Assembly: GCA_019118445.1 (NCBI GenBank)
Contig: DWYY01000003.1
Span: 1 to 64,000, forward strand
DNA length: 64,000 bases
Source of the DNA: Candidatus Eisenbergiella merdipullorum
GTDB lineage: Bacteria > Bacillota > Clostridia > Lachnospirales > Lachnospiraceae
Direction of reading: 5' to 3'
The notes beneath the pieces were generated by a model, which was not told the origin of the DNA, ran no database searches, and worked only from the letters and a program-made list of their open reading frames with translations. Positions within the stretch are counted from its first letter, which is position 1. Every line of letters starts with the position of its first letter. Positions 1-8,287 of this stretch are shown piece after piece. Position numbers and translations under genes: made by a program.

Positions 1-273
1 AGAGCTGAAGAGCATGAGAAATCCTGGACAGCGGGCCTGGCAGAAGGCAGGGCAGAAGGTATCGCAGAAGGCAGGGCAAAAGGTATGGCAGAAGGCAGAA
101 CCCGATTTTTACTGCTGGTCCTGAATCTCCGTGGCACGGTTCCGGAATGGCTGAAGGAGAGGATTCTCTGCGAAAGGGATTCCGAACTTCTGGAAAGCTG
201 GATGAAGGCGGCCGCCAATGCAGTTTCTGTGGAGGACTTTCTGGGCAAAACAGGCCTGAAGGAGTCCGTCTGA
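1..273 (+). CDS. C-terminal part of an Rpn/YhgA-type PD-(D/E)XK nuclease (5' end outside window)
   Basis: The frame is open from base 1 to the stop at 273, so the ATG at 85 in the ORF track is internal and the gene begins outside the window. What remains is a repeat of AEGRAEGI / AEGRAKGM / AEGR units followed by a short helical tail with 'LLLVLNLRGTVPEWL'. Degenerate A/E-G-rich repeats ahead of a short helical tail are typical of the C-termini of Rpn (recombination-promoting nuclease, formerly YhgA-like transposase) proteins in Clostridia. The catalytic PD-(D/E)XK core is not in the window, so activity cannot be judged. Assignment rests on tail architecture only. Confidence 0.6.
   Translation, partial: RAEEHEKSWTAGLAEGRAEGIAEGRAKGMAEGRTRFLLLVLNLRGTVPEWLKERILCERDSELLESWMKAAANAVSVEDFLGKTGLKESV
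40..98 (+). repeat. 24-bp tandem repeat inside the Rpn-type gene tail
   Basis: Two near-identical 24-bp units (40-63 and 64-87) and the first 11 bases of a third encode the AEGRAxGx repeats. The units differ by very few bases, which suggests recent slippage; copy number in such tails usually varies between strains. Confidence 0.7.
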
Positions 274-589
274 GCATTGCTTCTATATAGTTCTAAAGAA
301 TAAAAACTTTTCGCAGTAAAAAGATCAGACATTCCCTGTTTTTCTCCTGTCTGGCGTAAAATAGAAGAAGAAAATAAAATCATTGCACGCCAACACAATG
401 CATGATAACATTGATACAGACAATGAGAAAGGGAGATAGGAAACATGAAATTTCTGTATAAAAATGGAATCAGGAACGTTTTTGCCCATGCAGGATAGCG
501 GACATATTGCACTCTGTATGGGCGGATAACACGATATGTTCTGCTGTTTCTGCACTTCATTTATTTCAGATAAATAAGGAGCGGCAGAA
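274..589. other. intergenic stretch with no clear gene
   Basis: About 316 bp between the Rpn-type gene and the CD3324-family gene. The only coding-like item is a 17-codon ORF at 445-498 (MKFLYKNGIRNVFAHAG) preceded by a GGGAGATAGG ribosome-site-like stretch. No convincing promoter, terminator or RNA fold was seen. Confidence 0.4.
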
Positions 590-847
590 ATGAAATATGT
601 AAATGCAGCAGAAATATTGCCGGAACGATTACTAAAAGAGCTTCAAACTTATATTGATGGAGAAATAGTCTATATTCCAAGATCATCAGCCAAAAGGCAA
701 TGGGGAACCGCCAGCGGTTCACGTACCTTTTATCGGGAGCGGAATAAGGAAATACAAAGACTATATAAAGAAGGGGCTTCCATCCATACGTTAATGAAGC
801 AGTTTAGTTTGGCGTATAGTACTATTAAAAAAATCATATACGGATAA
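590..847 (+). CDS. CD3324-family small helix-turn-helix protein (Mor-like)
   Basis: An 85-residue protein. The N-terminal half (MKYVNAAEILPERLL..IQTYIDGEIVYIP-like) and the closing 'LMKQFSLAYSTIKKII' helix-turn-helix match the small CD3324 family of Clostridia, which is related to the DNA-binding part of the Mor/C phage activators. It probably binds DNA as a local regulator; its target is unknown. ATG 590 follows AAGGAGCGGC at good spacing. An intrinsic terminator follows at 854, so it is transcribed separately from the ABC pair downstream. Confidence 0.8.
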   Translation: MKYVNAAEILPERLLKELQTYIDGEIVYIPRSSAKRQWGTASGSRTFYRERNKEIQRLYKEGASIHTLMKQFSLAYSTIKKIIYG

Positions 848-853
848 TTCAAA

Positions 854-887
854 GACGTCTGCCTCAGGGAATGGCAGGCGTCTTTTT
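854..887 (+). terminator. intrinsic terminator after the CD3324-family gene
   Basis: GACGTCTGCC pairs with GGCAGGCGTC across a 9-base loop with one G-U position, followed directly by TTTTT. It sits 7 bp after the stop codon. Confidence 0.85.
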
Positions 888-919
888 GTGGTGATTTTAC
901 TTATAGTAATTCTTGCTCC

Positions 920-948
920 TTGTGCCTGTATTCTGTCGTTGCTAAAAT
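920..948 (+). promoter_or_regulatory. sigma-A-type promoter for the ABC exporter pair
   Basis: TTGTGC, 17-bp spacer, TAAAAT, ending 32 bp ahead of the ATG at 981. Found by eye; only the spacing and consensus similarity support it. Confidence 0.5.
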
Positions 949-980
949 AAAAAACAAATGATTCACGGGAGGGAACATCC

Positions 981-2723
981 ATGGCGGAGGATCTGAAATT
1001 CGTTTTCCACATATGTTTTCAATGCAGCAAACGGGCGGCATGTTTGAAAATCCTGGCCGCTGTAATGAGCGCTGCGCTGACCGCGGCAAATCTCGTGATC
1101 CTCCAGAAGCTGATCGACAGTATCGTGGCTGCATCGGGCAGAAATTTCAGCTTCCAGATCCCGGTCTGGGCTGTGCTGCTTGTCACGTCGGAATTTCTTT
1201 CTTCCAACAGGAACCATTTTGGTACACTGATCGATCTGTCCCTGGAAAGGGGACTGAACCGGTATCTTCCTGAAAGGATCGTAGAAAAATGCCGGACTAT
1301 CAGTTATGCTTCCTTTGAAAATAAAGAAAAGCAAGACATTCTGAAACGGGTCAACGAACAACCCGTAGCAAAAATAATGTACATTTTCAATCTGGCCTGT
1401 GCGGTATTGTCAGATCTTTTGTCTGTTTTCAGCCTGACCTTCCTTTTTTTAACGATAAGTCTTCTGCTTCCTGTCTTTTTTGCTGCCGCGATGTTGCTGG
1501 TGGCAAGACTGACCTTTCTGGCTTCCGGGCTGATGGAAGACCTGTTTTTTGAACAGACCGTTTCGGAACGGAAGATGGAATATTTCAGGAGCCTTTTTCT
1601 GGACAGGCATTCTCTGGCAGAATTGAAGTTCTTTCATGCTATTGATCATATAAAGGGCAGATGGGAAAAATGCGCGGACAGCGTGCTGCGTGACAGGCTG
1701 GCTGCAACGATGCGGTCACAGAGATATTTTGCCATGTCCTGCGGGGTACTGGTAATCTGGGTTGCCCTGGTTACCGCTGTTCTGATCGGAAGATTAAGCG
1801 GCGGCCATATCACCATAGGCGTTTTTGTTTCCATGGTCAGTTCTTCCTTCACGGTTTTGGATCTGGGAAATCAGATTGCCCGAAATCTGGCGGATTTTTC
1901 ACGGAAAGCTCTGGAAGTGAGATATCTGAAACTTTTCTTCAATCTTCCGGACGAAGAAAACAGGGATGCCGGAATACCGAAAAATACCTGTATTGAGTTC
2001 CGGCACGTCTCTTTTCAATATCCGGGAACAGAGCGGATGGTGCTGAAGGACGTATCATTCCGGATCGAGCCCGGAGAAAGCGTTGCCATCGTGGGAGAAA
2101 ACGGCGCTGGGAAATCCACCCTGATCAAGCTGCTCTGCGGGCTGTATCCTCCCACGCAGGGAAGCGTTACGATCGGCGGAATGGAAGTAAGCAGGATCAG
2201 CCAGGAAGTCCTGTCACGGATTATCAGGGTTGTTTTTCAGGATTTTCAGGATTACTGGTTCTCTTTAAGAGAAAATGTGACGCTTGGAAACAGGGAGCTA
2301 AAGCACCATGATACGGAGATCCGGGAAGCCCTGGAAAACGTGAATTTTTCCGGAATCGCTTCTCTGGATATGCCGCTTGGCAAGCTGGAGGAACATGCTG
2401 CAGACTTATCCAGAGGGCAGTGGCAACGGCTGGCGATCGCAAGGGCATGCTTTGCAGATAACAAACAGAGCCTTATGATCTTTGATGAACCCTCGGCTTC
2501 CCTTGATCCAATTGCCGAGAGCAGAATGTATGCCATGATCTATGGACTTTTAAAAGGTCGTTCCTGTATCCTGATCTCCCACCGGCTGGCAAGCGCGAAA
2601 ATGGCAGACCGGATCCTAGTATTTAAACAGGGAATGCTGTCAGAGGATGGGACGCATGAAGAATTGATAAAACAGGGTGGAGATTATTGTAAAATGTGGT
2701 CTGCTCAAAGCAGTTGGTATTGA
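981..2723 (+). CDS. ABC exporter half-transporter A (membrane domain fused to ATPase)
   Basis: A 580-residue fused permease-ATPase of the type I exporter class, in the cytoplasmic membrane. Residues ~1-320 hold the hydrophobic membrane region. The ATPase follows with Walker A GENGAGKST, Q-loop region VVFQDFQDY, signature LSRGQWQRLAIARA, Walker B LMIFDEPSASLDP and H-loop ISHRLAS. The signature has R in place of the usual second G. ATG 981 is placed by GGGAGGGA just upstream. The next gene starts 17 bp after its stop and encodes a second half-transporter, so the pair probably forms a heterodimer. The substrate (peptide, lipid or drug) cannot be told; no clear precursor peptide or maturation enzyme lies beside it. 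Confidence 0.9.
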   Translation: MAEDLKFVFHICFQCSKRAACLKILAAVMSAALTAANLVILQKLIDSIVAASGRNFSFQIPVWAVLLVTSEFLSSNRNHFGTLIDLSLERGLNRYLPERIVEKCRTISYASFENKEKQDILKRVNEQPVAKIMYIFNLACAVLSDLLSVFSLTFLFLTISLLLPVFFAAAMLLVARLTFLASGLMEDLFFEQTVSERKMEYFRSLFLDRHSLAELKFFHAIDHIKGRWEKCADSVLRDRLAATMRSQRYFAMSCGVLVIWVALVTAVLIGRLSGGHITIGVFVSMVSSSFTVLDLGNQIARNLADFSRKALEVRYLKLFFNLPDEENRDAGIPKNTCIEFRHVSFQYPGTERMVLKDVSFRIEPGESVAIVGENGAGKSTLIKLLCGLYPPTQGSVTIGGMEVSRISQEVLSRIIRVVFQDFQDYWFSLRENVTLGNRELKHHDTEIREALENVNFSGIASLDMPLGKLEEHAADLSRGQWQRLAIARACFADNKQSLMIFDEPSASLDPIAESRMYAMIYGLLKGRSCILISHRLASAKMADRILVFKQGMLSEDGTHEELIKQGGDYCKMWSAQSSWY

Positions 2724-2740
2724 AGGATACGGAGGGGATC

Positions 2741-4492
2741 ATGAAAAAAGAAGCTTTGGGGAAGGTTGTTTTCAGAACCTGGAAAACGGTCTGGAAGGCC
2801 GCACCTTTCAGTGCGGGGCTGGCGCAGGTATACTATCTGCTGGAAGGATCTTTTCCCGCCTTTTTTACCGTTGTGACGGCAATATTTTTTGACCGGGCTT
2901 ATGCCTGCGTGGAAGCGCAGGGAAATTTTCGTTCCCTGTACATGCCGGGCGCGGCATTGGCAGCCGGATATTTTGTCAGGTACCTGCTGCAATACCTTTC
3001 GAGCATGGCGATCAATGCGGGTGTCTATGAAAAAAACACCTGCTTCCAGAAAATGCTGGTAGGAGGTAAAAACGCCAGACTGCCGCTGCAGATGCTGGAG
3101 GACCCCTCCGTTCTGGACATGCAGAAGAGGGCTCTGGAAAGTGTTGACAGGGAAATCCTCAGTTCTTTGTATATGACGTCTTCCGTTTTTCTGACCAACG
3201 TCATTGGTGTGGTTTCGATCCTGACCGTTCTTTACGGATACAGCGGTATCCTGGTTCTCATTTCCGTTCTGAGCGTGGTTCCCTTCCTGTTCATCCGGCT
3301 GCTTAGGGGGAAGGAATTCTACACAATGAAAACCAAACAGACCGGAGAGCAGAGAAAGACCGATTATTATTGGTCCCTGTTGACCGAAAAGGACAGCGTA
3401 AAGGAACTGAAACTCCTGAATGCAATGGCTTTTGTCAGGGAAAAATGGAATGCTTCCAGAAAAAAGATTGAAAGGGAAACACAGACGCAAAAAAAGAAAG
3501 AGACGTTTTCCATGCTGTTCTGCGATTTTCTGCGGATATTGGGATATGGGGCAAGCATCGGTCTTGTGGTATGGTATGTAATGCGCGGCAGGCTCGGCAT
3601 CGGAATATCGGGTGCGTGCCTTACCGCTTTCCTGAGCATGCAAGACCAGACCCGAAACTTTCTGACCGAACTGGGAAGGATGTCTGAATATGCCGCATAT
3701 GCGCAGGATTATTTTTCTTATATGGATCTTCCCGAAGAAGAGGTGAAGGAAGAAAAAAAAGATACCGCACCTTCCTTCGATTCTCTGATCGTAAAAAACC
3801 TCTCCTTCCGTTATCCGTCTTCCCCCAAAAAGGCGCTTCAAGATATCAGCTTTCAAATCGGCCGAAAGGAAAAAGTGGTCATTGTGGGCGAAAACGGATG
3901 CGGAAAGACGACGCTTGTGAAACTGCTTTTGGGATTCTATACTCCGGAAGAAGGAGAGATCGTCTGGAACGGAAAAAACAGTACAAATGTCTCCATGGTA
4001 TTGCAGGATTTTACCAGATATGAGATGTCCATCCGGGAAAATGTGACAATATCCGATATTGCCCGCCAAAAGGACGATGCCGGAATAAAAAAGGCACTTA
4101 CGGACGTGGGTCTGAAAACATATGCGGGGGAGGACCGGCTGGATGAAGTGATCGGAAGAAAGTTCGGAACGCTTACATTATCCGGCGGTCAGTGGCAACG
4201 GCTGGCGATCGCCAGAGGCATTTTCCGAAAGCATGAGATCATTTTTCTGGATGAGCCCACAAGCGCTCTGGACCCCTACGCGGAATACGAAATCCTGCAG
4301 CAGTTTTTAAGGATGATCAGGGATAGGACTGCAGTCATCGTATCTCACAGGGTGGGGTTGTGCAGATTTGCGGATAAGATCATCATGATGCAGAACGGAA
4401 CGATCGCTGAGGTGGGAAGCCATGAGGAACTGATGAAGAAAAAGGGGCTCTACTTCCGGTATTACAGCGAACAGGCGAAATGGTGCCACTGA
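2741..4492 (+). CDS. ABC exporter half-transporter B (membrane domain fused to ATPase)
   Basis: A 583-residue partner of the preceding half-transporter. I place the start at ATG 2741, behind GGAGGGG at 2731, rather than the tracked ATG 2696, which overlaps the upstream gene and lacks a ribosome site. It has an N-terminal membrane region, Walker A GENGCGKTT, signature LSGGQWQRLAIARG, Walker B IIFLDEPTSALDP and an H-loop at VSHRVG. Its ATP site motifs are canonical, while partner A has a degenerate signature; such asymmetry is common in heterodimeric exporters. It ends 13 bp from the convergent AI-2E-family gene. Confidence 0.9.
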   Translation: MKKEALGKVVFRTWKTVWKAAPFSAGLAQVYYLLEGSFPAFFTVVTAIFFDRAYACVEAQGNFRSLYMPGAALAAGYFVRYLLQYLSSMAINAGVYEKNTCFQKMLVGGKNARLPLQMLEDPSVLDMQKRALESVDREILSSLYMTSSVFLTNVIGVVSILTVLYGYSGILVLISVLSVVPFLFIRLLRGKEFYTMKTKQTGEQRKTDYYWSLLTEKDSVKELKLLNAMAFVREKWNASRKKIERETQTQKKKETFSMLFCDFLRILGYGASIGLVVWYVMRGRLGIGISGACLTAFLSMQDQTRNFLTELGRMSEYAAYAQDYFSYMDLPEEEVKEEKKDTAPSFDSLIVKNLSFRYPSSPKKALQDISFQIGRKEKVVIVGENGCGKTTLVKLLLGFYTPEEGEIVWNGKNSTNVSMVLQDFTRYEMSIRENVTISDIARQKDDAGIKKALTDVGLKTYAGEDRLDEVIGRKFGTLTLSGGQWQRLAIARGIFRKHEIIFLDEPTSALDPYAEYEILQQFLRMIRDRTAVIVSHRVGLCRFADKIIMMQNGTIAEVGSHEELMKKKGLYFRYYSEQAKWCH

Positions 4493-4505
4493 AAAACTCA
4501 TACCT

Positions 4506-5609
4506 TCAAAGAAGCGTCTCTGCCTCCCCCTTCCGGAACAGTTCCATGAGCACCACGAGGGAAAGCGGCCCCTTCAGGATTCCGGACAGGCCGAACAGCT
4601 TCACACCCGCGTATACGGACAGAAGCATGAAGACCGGATAAACGCCCGTCCGCTTTCCCATCAGCTTAGGCTCCAGAAATTCCCGCGCGCCCACGCAGCA
4701 GATATAGACCGCCAGGCACCACAGAGCCGTTCCGGCTCTTCCGCATATGAGCTGCCAGAGCGCCGTAGGAAGGAGGATGACGCCGGTGCCAATAAACGGA
4801 AGGGCATCCAGGATTCCCGCAAAAAAGCCGAGGACAAAGGCGTTTCCCACCTTTCCCAGCCAAAGTCCGGCAGAGGCGATCGTCATGATCACCAGGAGGA
4901 TCAGCGCCTGGGCCTTCACATATGCTGCGGCCAGGCAAATAATCCGTTCCGCAGTCTCCAACACCGTTGCAAACAGCCTGCTTCCTGCCTCTTTCTGTTC
5001 TGTTTTCTGTCCCTTCTGTCCGAGTCTGCGCATCAGGCTGTCATAGTCCCGGCACAAAAGGAGGGAAGCGATGAAGCCCACGCCTAGGAAAGCGGCTGCG
5101 GAAATCAGCTTTCTGGCATACCACCACGACTCCTTCATCAGATTCGGGACCAGCTCCACCCTAAGTTCCTCGATAAAAACCTCCACCCGTTCCAGAACTA
5201 CCTGTTCTACCTTCCGGGCGTCCAAACCGAAATGTTCTTCTACGAACATACAGCAGTCTCCCAGGAAAATCTGAAGCTGTCCGCCCACCTTCCCGGAAAT
5301 GCCGTCCCAGTTTTCCACAAGCAGCCCCGCCTCACCGGCCGCATACTGAAGCAGCGCCGCCAGAAGCCCCAGCGCCAGGGCTGCCGCAAGCACCAGCACC
5401 AGGGCAAGCAGGATCTCCTTTTTGATATGTGTCTTCTTCTGCACCCGGTTCAGCCAGGGATTTAACAGATAAACAATGCAAAAAGCGAGCAGGAACGGCG
5501 AAACCAGTGGAAACAAATACCGAAATCCCACATATACGCCAATTCCTGCCCCGCAGACAGACAATATTTTCTTCTGATCTTCCTTCCAGACATTTCCCAT
5601 ACCGGCCAC
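4506..5609 (-). CDS. AI-2E family (PF01594) integral membrane permease, YtvI-like
   Basis: A 367-residue protein with about 8 hydrophobic segments. The family pattern is clear: an N-terminal pair of helices, a large hydrophilic loop (~80-150), and the conserved C-terminal stretch with 'GILDALPFIGTG' and 'FLEPKLMG'. The family includes quorum-signal AI-2 exporters and sodium/proton antiporters. The sporulation protein YtvI is the nearest well-known Firmicutes member, so the transported species is uncertain. The tracked start is GTG 5609 behind AGGGA; ATG 5600 (MGNVWKED) is an equally possible start. It is the last gene of the minus-strand operon, 54 bp after the O-antigen-ligase-like gene. Confidence 0.85.
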   Translation of the reverse strand: MAGMGNVWKEDQKKILSVCGAGIGVYVGFRYLFPLVSPFLLAFCIVYLLNPWLNRVQKKTHIKKEILLALVLVLAAALALGLLAALLQYAAGEAGLLVENWDGISGKVGGQLQIFLGDCCMFVEEHFGLDARKVEQVVLERVEVFIEELRVELVPNLMKESWWYARKLISAAAFLGVGFIASLLLCRDYDSLMRRLGQKGQKTEQKEAGSRLFATVLETAERIICLAAAYVKAQALILLVIMTIASAGLWLGKVGNAFVLGFFAGILDALPFIGTGVILLPTALWQLICGRAGTALWCLAVYICCVGAREFLEPKLMGKRTGVYPVFMLLSVYAGVKLFGLSGILKGPLSLVVLMELFRKGEAETLL

Positions 5610-5663
5610 CCATTCCCTGAAGCTTGTTCCTTACAGGATTAGTGTGGATGGTTTGAGGTTAAA

Positions 5664-7457
5664 CTACCCTGGTATTTCCTGCCTGTTTTCTCGTTTCCGT
5701 TCCTCTGCCCGCCGCACCAGACACTCCGAAAGGCCCAGGATCAGGAACAGAAACGGCGTACAGCAGACCTGTTGATAACAGAAAAAATTGTGGGCAGAAT
5801 AAGAACAAATAGCCAGAAGCCCCATCAGCACCTCCGGATGCTCCTTTCCGATCCGGTAAAAACGCCGCGCACCCGCCCCAAGCAGGAATAGGAACGAAAG
5901 CAGGCCGACCGCACCGATGCAGATCAACAGGTTCAGGAACTCATTGTGCGCATTCGTCAGCACATCCGGCTTCCAGTAATCGTTCAGCCTCTGTGCGTAC
6001 TCCGGCACGCTGTAGCTGTAAGCCATGAAGCAGTCCGGTCCGACACCAAAAATCTTGTGCAGGAAGGGAAGCCCGGCAAAGATCCGGACAGCCATTTTCC
6101 AGTTAAATCCCCGGTTGCTCCCCCACTTATCGTTAAAAAGCAGATACTGGTTGTCGCTGAAAATGCCAAACCATTTTCCCAGCAGACCGGTGGTATTCAG
6201 AACGATCGCGCCGATCGCTGCGATGATGAGGCCTCCGGCCAGGATGCAGGCCAGCCGGAACAACAAGCGTCCCGTCTTTTCCCAGCTTTTTCCCGGGAAT
6301 TCCCCTCTTTTGTTCAAAGAAGACCCACGTTTTTCCTCCAGATGCAGAAGCAGGATATAAAATGCCGCTCCAGCCAACAGCATGATCCAGCTTATCGCTC
6401 CTTTGGAAAAAGCCTCCGACAGGCTTCCCAGCTTCACCGCCTGCGCGGGAAATGCCTGCTGCAGGAGACCGACGGCCTTAAAAGAGACTGCACAGAGGAT
6501 CACCACCTCCAAAAACCGCTCCATCCTTTTCGGAGAAATACAGGAGGAAAGAAACAATCCGAACAGCATGGCCGCCAGAGCAGCGAAAGCGCTGTCGCTG
6601 TTCTGCGTAACCAGGGTCATAAAGCCCAGCGCGCAGTAGACACCGGAAACCAGCCGTACTTTCGTTCTGTGCGATGCATAAAACAGACACAGCCCTATGG
6701 GAAGCACGGTACAGACAAAACTGGAATACCAGGTCGCCTGTCCGATGGTGGACAGGAAACGCAGGGTAGTGTCGCCATCCAGCCCCTGATAAAAGCCTAA
6801 GGGATCAATGGAAAAACGGTGCAGGACGCCGATCAGGAAGGCAATTCCGGATCCCAGCATGGCGCCCGCCAAGATCAGTTTCTGCCGCCGCAGCGGAAAG
6901 AACCGCGACAGGAGAAAATAGGCCGCACCCATGAGAAGCTGGGTGCGCAGCCCCATATTCCAGCCGTCTGCGCCCGCCCAGGCGTCCTCACGAAAACCGC
7001 TTCCGAGAAAGGAAAGAAGATTACACAGAAGATACGCAAGCACGCCTGCATCCAGCCAGGAAAACTGTGCCCGCATGGCTTTCCAAACCCCTGCTGTCCT
7101 CTTTGCACTGCCCCGGCCTCCATTCGGCTGTCCATCCGTTCGAACATCTTCCGGCTGTCCGTCTTTCCTGCTGCAAAGCAGTTTTCCAACCGCATAAACG
7201 ATCCCCAGCACCGTTCCCGGCACCAGAAACAGCGTGGAGATGCCGGAGAAAAAAGAAAATTTGTAAGCGCCAATGTCCTGATAATGGTCGATCACATAGA
7301 CCGGGAAGACCGTCAGCATCAGGAAGGTCCAGCAGGCCGTCAGAAATTCCACGCAGTCCTTCACATTTCCCAGGAACCACTCCGGTCCCCGTTCCGGCTG
7401 TTTTTCCTCTGTTTTCGGTTCTGCCTGCAGCAGTCTTTTTGGTTCCGATCCCGTCAT
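5664..7457 (-). CDS. O-antigen ligase family (Wzy_C-type) polytopic membrane protein
   Basis: A 597-residue protein with about 12 hydrophobic segments and a large exposed loop in its second half. It carries 'TNAHNEFLNLLICIGAVGLL', the diagnostic AHNEFL-type motif of O-antigen ligases and polymerases (PF04932). Members join glycan chains to lipid or protein carriers on the outer face of the membrane; the glycan here is unknown. ATG 7457 follows AGGAGGAGC. It lies 35 bp after the pseudouridine synthase, so it is probably cotranscribed. No glycosyltransferase genes accompany it, which is unusual for a polysaccharide locus and makes the acceptor unclear. Confidence 0.85.
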   Translation of the reverse strand: MTGSEPKRLLQAEPKTEEKQPERGPEWFLGNVKDCVEFLTACWTFLMLTVFPVYVIDHYQDIGAYKFSFFSGISTLFLVPGTVLGIVYAVGKLLCSRKDGQPEDVRTDGQPNGGRGSAKRTAGVWKAMRAQFSWLDAGVLAYLLCNLLSFLGSGFREDAWAGADGWNMGLRTQLLMGAAYFLLSRFFPLRRQKLILAGAMLGSGIAFLIGVLHRFSIDPLGFYQGLDGDTTLRFLSTIGQATWYSSFVCTVLPIGLCLFYASHRTKVRLVSGVYCALGFMTLVTQNSDSAFAALAAMLFGLFLSSCISPKRMERFLEVVILCAVSFKAVGLLQQAFPAQAVKLGSLSEAFSKGAISWIMLLAGAAFYILLLHLEEKRGSSLNKRGEFPGKSWEKTGRLLFRLACILAGGLIIAAIGAIVLNTTGLLGKWFGIFSDNQYLLFNDKWGSNRGFNWKMAVRIFAGLPFLHKIFGVGPDCFMAYSYSVPEYAQRLNDYWKPDVLTNAHNEFLNLLICIGAVGLLSFLFLLGAGARRFYRIGKEHPEVLMGLLAICSYSAHNFFCYQQVCCTPFLFLILGLSECLVRRAEERKRENRQEIPG

Positions 7458-7492
7458 TCATGCTCCTCCTGATCTTCGTCCGCCCGTCCCGG

Positions 7493-8287
7493 TCATCCAG
7501 CTTTACCGCATCGCGTCAGGATGTCCGTCCAGGGATATTCCGTTGTTTTAAATTCCATCCGTTCTCCCGTAACGGGATGATAAAAGCACAGCCGGCAGGC
7601 GCACAGGCAGATGGAACGGATCCCCAGCCGCGCGGATGCTTCCCGGCTCCTCGCGCTTCCATAGCGCGCATCGCCCAGCAGGGGCAGTCCCGCATGGGCG
7701 AGCTGAACACGTATCTGATGATGCCTGCCGGTATGAAGCCGTACCGAAAGGCTTGCATAACAATTTTCCGCTTCACCTGCTTCTTCCACAGTCCGAAAGG
7801 ACAGGCTGGCGCGCTTCGCACCGGTGGTTCCTGCCGGAACCACACGGGAAAGATTCTGCCCCGGCTCTTTTTTCAGAAAATCCACCAGCGCCCGCTCCGT
7901 TCCCGGCTCCGGCAGAAAAGCACCCTCCTCCACAAAAACCAGCGCCCGGTATTCCTTTTCCATATGATTCCGGCACGCCGCTTTTCCGGCTCCATTTTCC
8001 GAAGCGTCAGAGCCGGATGCCTGACGGGAAAGCGCTGCGGCAGCCCCCGGCGTTTTCGCAAATACAAGGATGCCGGAAACCGGCTGATCCAGCCGGTGCA
8101 CCAGCCCCAGATAAGGGGCAGTCTTTCCTCTTTTCCTCGGTTCCTGCTTCTTCTGAGAAGCTGCCAGATAGTTTTTCAGCTCGCTAACCATATCCACTTC
8201 TCCCGGCCTGGCGCTCTGAACCGCCAGCCCCGCAGGTTTGAAGCATACCAGGATCTGATCGTCCTCTGCCAGTATCTTTGTCTTCAT
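7493..8287 (-). CDS. RluA-family RNA pseudouridine synthase
   Basis: A 264-residue protein. The start is ATG 8287 (MKTKILAEDDQILV), with AAGGAG upstream, not the longer tracked ORF that runs into the MFS gene. The catalytic motif is 'GLVHRLDQPVSGILVFAKT' (family HRLDxxxSG with the catalytic Asp), and 'GRHHQIRVQLAHAGLPLLGD' is the second conserved block. It isomerises specific uridines in rRNA or tRNA in the cytoplasm. There is no N-terminal S4 domain, as in the shorter RluA members. Its ATG overlaps the MFS stop (ATGA), indicating translational coupling. The exact RNA target cannot be read from sequence. Confidence 0.92.
   Translation of the reverse strand: MKTKILAEDDQILVCFKPAGLAVQSARPGEVDMVSELKNYLAASQKKQEPRKRGKTAPYLGLVHRLDQPVSGILVFAKTPGAAAALSRQASGSDASENGAGKAACRNHMEKEYRALVFVEEGAFLPEPGTERALVDFLKKEPGQNLSRVVPAGTTGAKRASLSFRTVEEAGEAENCYASLSVRLHTGRHHQIRVQLAHAGLPLLGDARYGSARSREASARLGIRSICLCACRLCFYHPVTGERMEFKTTEYPWTDILTRCGKAG

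Noticed and set aside
2705-4069. 454-residue minus-strand ORF
   Set aside because: Fully antisense to ABC half-transporter B, with no ribosome site and a Phe/His-rich shadow composition.
2418-4212. Gene conversion between the two ABC ATPase domains
   Set aside because: A ~23-nt identity around CAGTGGCAACGGCTGG covers only the conserved signature QWQRLAIA and is not shared by the flanking sequence, so constraint plus codon preference explains it.
981-4492. Lantibiotic or sactipeptide exporter locus
   Set aside because: No leader peptidase domain, radical SAM enzyme, LanM/LanB or clear precursor gene is present next to the exporter pair.
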